Origin: Bacillota bacterium
GTDB taxonomy: Bacteria > Bacillota > Dethiobacteria > Dethiobacterales > Dethiobacteraceae
Reading direction: 5' to 3'
DNA: 7,560 nucleotides
Assembly: GCA_012800215.1 (NCBI GenBank)
Contig: JAAZJT010000126.1
Span: 1-7,560, forward strand
In this document: positions 5,874 to 7,560 of the stretch, piece by piece
Layout: each line of letters opens with the position of its first letter
Numbering within the stretch: position 1 is the first letter of the stretch
The notes under the pieces: model-generated
What the model was told of the DNA's origin: nothing
The model's database searches: none
What the model saw: the letters and a program-made list of their open reading frames with translations, nothing else
Translations under genes and position numbers: made by a program

Positions 5874-6650
5874 CTAATTGCTATTATTTGTAGTCCTTGT
5901 GAAAATAATCTGCAAACCTCTTAAAGTGAGAAGCTGATTAATCAGCATTTTTGTTTCTGTTTCCTGGCAGATTAATGCAGCCAAGCCTCCCGTAGCTACT
6001 ACTTGTGGCGGAGAAGCAAATTCCCTAGACATTCTTTTTACAATACCATCAACTTGCCCTGCAAAGCCGTAGATTAAGCCTGACTGCATACTGGCTACAG
6101 TATTCCGCCCAATAACTTGCTGTGGGCGAATCAGTTCAACTTTAGGCAGCTTTGCTGCCCTCAAGAATAAAGCGTCCATAGAAATACCAATACCAGGAGC
6201 AATAACTCCACCTAAGTAGTCGCCCGTAGCAGAAATTGCGTCAAAGGTAGTGGCTGTACCAAAATCAACAATAACCAGAGGGCCGCCATATAGCTCATAA
6301 CCGGCTACAGCATTGGCAATACGATCCGCTCCTAGCTCCTGTGGATTGTCTATCAATAAATTTACACCAATTTTCAGATCCGGACCGAGCACTAAGGGAT
6401 CACAATGTAAATAACGGCGCGACATCTCAGTTAAGGCCGGCATTAGCGGTGGGACCACAGAAGAAATAATTACCCCTGTTAATTGAACATCCTTTAGACC
6501 GGCCTGTAAAAATAAGTTTTTTAAAATAATACCGTACTCATCACCTGTTTGCTGACGTTTAGTAGAAATGCGCCAGGATGTAACAAGCTTTTCTCCGTTA
6601 AATACGCCAATAACAATGTTGGTATTCCCTGCATCAATAGCTAAAAGCAT
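5874..6650 (-). CDS. coaX: Type III pantothenate kinase CoaX
   Basis: This 258-residue cytoplasmic enzyme phosphorylates pantothenate with ATP, the first step of coenzyme A synthesis. It belongs to the ASKHA fold, and the family motifs are intact: phosphate-binding DAGNTN (6-11), the pantothenate/catalytic stretch GADR (107-110, Asp109 as catalytic base), DFGTATTFD (129-137) for the monovalent cation and nucleotide, GGxIAPGI at about 148-154, and the C-terminal ATGG. Type III enzymes need K+ or NH4+ and are not feedback-inhibited by CoA. Length is normal. ATG 6650 has GGAGG (6656-6660) at 5 bases. The gene follows birA by 18 bases with no promoter between, so they share a transcript. This pairing with birA is common in Firmicutes. 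No Rho-independent hairpin is seen after it, so some readthrough into the MarR operon is possible. Confidence 0.96.
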   Translation of the reverse strand: MLLAIDAGNTNIVIGVFNGEKLVTSWRISTKRQQTGDEYGIILKNLFLQAGLKDVQLTGVIISSVVPPLMPALTEMSRRYLHCDPLVLGPDLKIGVNLLIDNPQELGADRIANAVAGYELYGGPLVIVDFGTATTFDAISATGDYLGGVIAPGIGISMDALFLRAAKLPKVELIRPQQVIGRNTVASMQSGLIYGFAGQVDGIVKRMSREFASPPQVVATGGLAALICQETETKMLINQLLTLRGLQIIFTRTTNNSN

Positions 6651-6668
6651 TTTACCCTCCCCTTAAAG

Positions 6669-7451
6669 TTACTTATTTACAACATCCCCTGCCCAACAGA
6701 CAGTAAGCCCTGCAGGAGTTTCTACGAGCAATGCGCCTTGTTCATTTATATCTACAGCCTTCCCTCTAATTGTACCTTTATTGCAATGTATGGTCACTTC
6801 GCGGCCCAAAGTATGTGTATAGCGCCGCCAGCGCTGTAAAATATCCGTAAAACCTTCCTCTAGTATTTTATAATATTCTTGTTCAAGCAACAGTAAAAAA
6901 TCCTGTATCCACGTTTTACGGGATACAAGTTTTCCGGTTTCTAACCAAAGAGAAGTAGCCTGTTGCTGTATTTCTGCAGGCAAACTATTAGTATCGACAT
7001 TGGCATTAAGCCCCACACCCACGATGAGAAAACGCAAGCAATCCTTTTCTGCTGACATTTCCGTTAATATGCCCGCCAATTTTCTGCCATTATACAGTAA
7101 ATCATTGGGCCACTTAATGCCGGCTGTCAGGTCAGCCACCTTTCTGATCGTTTCCTGCACCACTACAGCTGTCAATAAAGTCATCAATTGTACCTGGCAG
7201 ATAGGAATCTGCGGCCGTAAAATTATGGAGAGCCAAATTCCTCCCTGCGGTGAACACCACTGCCGCCCCAGGCGGCCACGCCCGGCGCTTTGTCTTTCCG
7301 CTATTACCAGCGTGCCTTCTGGAGCACCTGCTGTGGCCATCTCCCTTGCCCAGCTATTAGTTGAGTCCACTTGTCGGTTATAATAAATTTTTTTCCCAAA
7401 TGTATGTGTCGTTAAGCCCTCACTTATTTCCAAAGCTGTTAGTAAATCCAT
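6669..7451 (-). CDS. birA: Biotin protein ligase BirA, lacking the DNA-binding domain
   Basis: This 260-residue cytoplasmic enzyme joins biotin to AMP and transfers it to the acceptor lysine of biotin carboxyl carrier proteins. The catalytic domain is complete: STN (30-32), biotin/AMP loop GRGRLGRQW (57-65), KWPND (113-117), active-site Lys124 in GRKLAGIL, the VGVGLNAN strand at about 145-152, and a C-terminal SH3-like domain ending GDVVNK. Bifunctional BirA proteins have about 60 more N-terminal residues with a helix-turn-helix; here the protein begins in the linker before the catalytic domain. ATG 7451 has GGAGG (7458-7462) at 6 bases. A GTG at 7466 would overlap that site, and a stop codon lies directly upstream in frame, so the domain is absent and not misannotated. 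A strong promoter precedes the gene. It is therefore probably an enzyme only and not a biotin-operon repressor. Confidence 0.95.
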   Translation of the reverse strand: MDLLTALEISEGLTTHTFGKKIYYNRQVDSTNSWAREMATAGAPEGTLVIAERQSAGRGRLGRQWCSPQGGIWLSIILRPQIPICQVQLMTLLTAVVVQETIRKVADLTAGIKWPNDLLYNGRKLAGILTEMSAEKDCLRFLIVGVGLNANVDTNSLPAEIQQQATSLWLETGKLVSRKTWIQDFLLLLEQEYYKILEEGFTDILQRWRRYTHTLGREVTIHCNKGTIRGKAVDINEQGALLVETPAGLTVCWAGDVVNK

Positions 7452-7480
7452 GTGTACCCTCCACACTTAATAACATTTTC

Positions 7481-7509
7481 ATTGTAAAGAGTGACTGCCG
7501 GCTTGTCAA
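7481..7509 (-). promoter_or_regulatory. Promoter of the birA-coaX operon
   Basis: The minus strand has a perfect -35 TTGACA (7504-7509), a 17 bp spacer and a -10 TACAAT (7481-7486, five of six). The start would fall near 7474, giving a leader of about 23 bases to ATG 7451. No operator-like repeat is visible in it. Confidence 0.85.
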
Positions 7510-7560
7510 TGAAAGATCAAGAAGCGGTAGTGTCAACTTTTTGTAGGACATTTTACTCTA

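Noticed and set aside
7000..7383. 127-residue open frame on the plus strand opposite birA
   Set aside because: It lies wholly antisense to a conserved catalytic domain, has no ribosome site of note and its translation resembles no domain I know. It is a shadow of birA.
7452..7466. Earlier GTG start for birA (and similar upstream GTG/TTG starts for znuB, znuA and the MarR gene)
   Set aside because: In each case the earlier codon overlaps the ribosome binding site of the downstream ATG, so it cannot be the main start.
1..7560. CRISPR array, tRNA, rRNA, riboswitch, defence or toxin-antitoxin system
   Set aside because: No spaced direct repeats, cloverleaf, conserved leader RNA or small paired genes were found by reading both strands. 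Gene spacing leaves no gap over 130 bases for such an element.

Overview
The window reads as chromosomal DNA of a low-to-mid GC Firmicute, probably a clostridial-type anaerobe. The reasons are strong GGAGG-type ribosome binding sites, perfect or near-perfect sigma-A promoters (TTGACA/TATAAT, 17 bp spacing), a lipoprotein-type ZnuA, a Zur protein built like the Bacillus one (HHHH, CxxC, SCP, CxxC pattern), and a birA-coaX gene pair. The genus cannot be named from sequence alone. Nine complete genes lie on the minus strand, and the 3' end of one gene lies on the plus strand at the left edge.

In minus-strand transcription order (right to left): (1) birA (biotin protein ligase without a DNA-binding domain) and coaX (type III pantothenate kinase) form a two-gene cofactor operon behind a strong promoter at 7481-7509. 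(2) A MarR-family regulator, a MATE-family efflux pump and a membrane-anchored DUF218 (SanA/YdcF-like) protein form a second operon. It has a near-consensus promoter (5789-5817), an inverted repeat next to the start site that may be the MarR operator, overlapping or closely spaced genes, and a rho-independent terminator at 3213-3240. (3) znuA-znuC-znuB-zur is a complete zinc uptake and zinc-sensing operon. Its promoter has a perfect -10 box, and a 26 bp palindrome with one mismatched pair covers the expected transcription start. This is a strong candidate Zur operator, and it would make the operon self-regulated. A long hairpin at 71-107 separates zur from the convergent plus-strand gene, whose stop codon lies inside the hairpin stem.

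How the genes work together: ZnuA captures Zn2+ outside the membrane, ZnuB carries it across, ZnuC powers transport, and Zur probably shuts the operon off when zinc is sufficient. The MarR/MATE pair resembles local-repressor plus multidrug-pump cassettes such as mepR-mepA. BirA and CoaX serve biotin attachment and the first step of CoA synthesis. I found no CRISPR array, tRNA, rRNA, riboswitch, complete mobile element or clearly undescribed system. The main points for a second look are the two operator palindromes, the DUF218 gene tied to the pump, the HTH-less BirA, and a possible insertion-sequence end at the extreme right edge.
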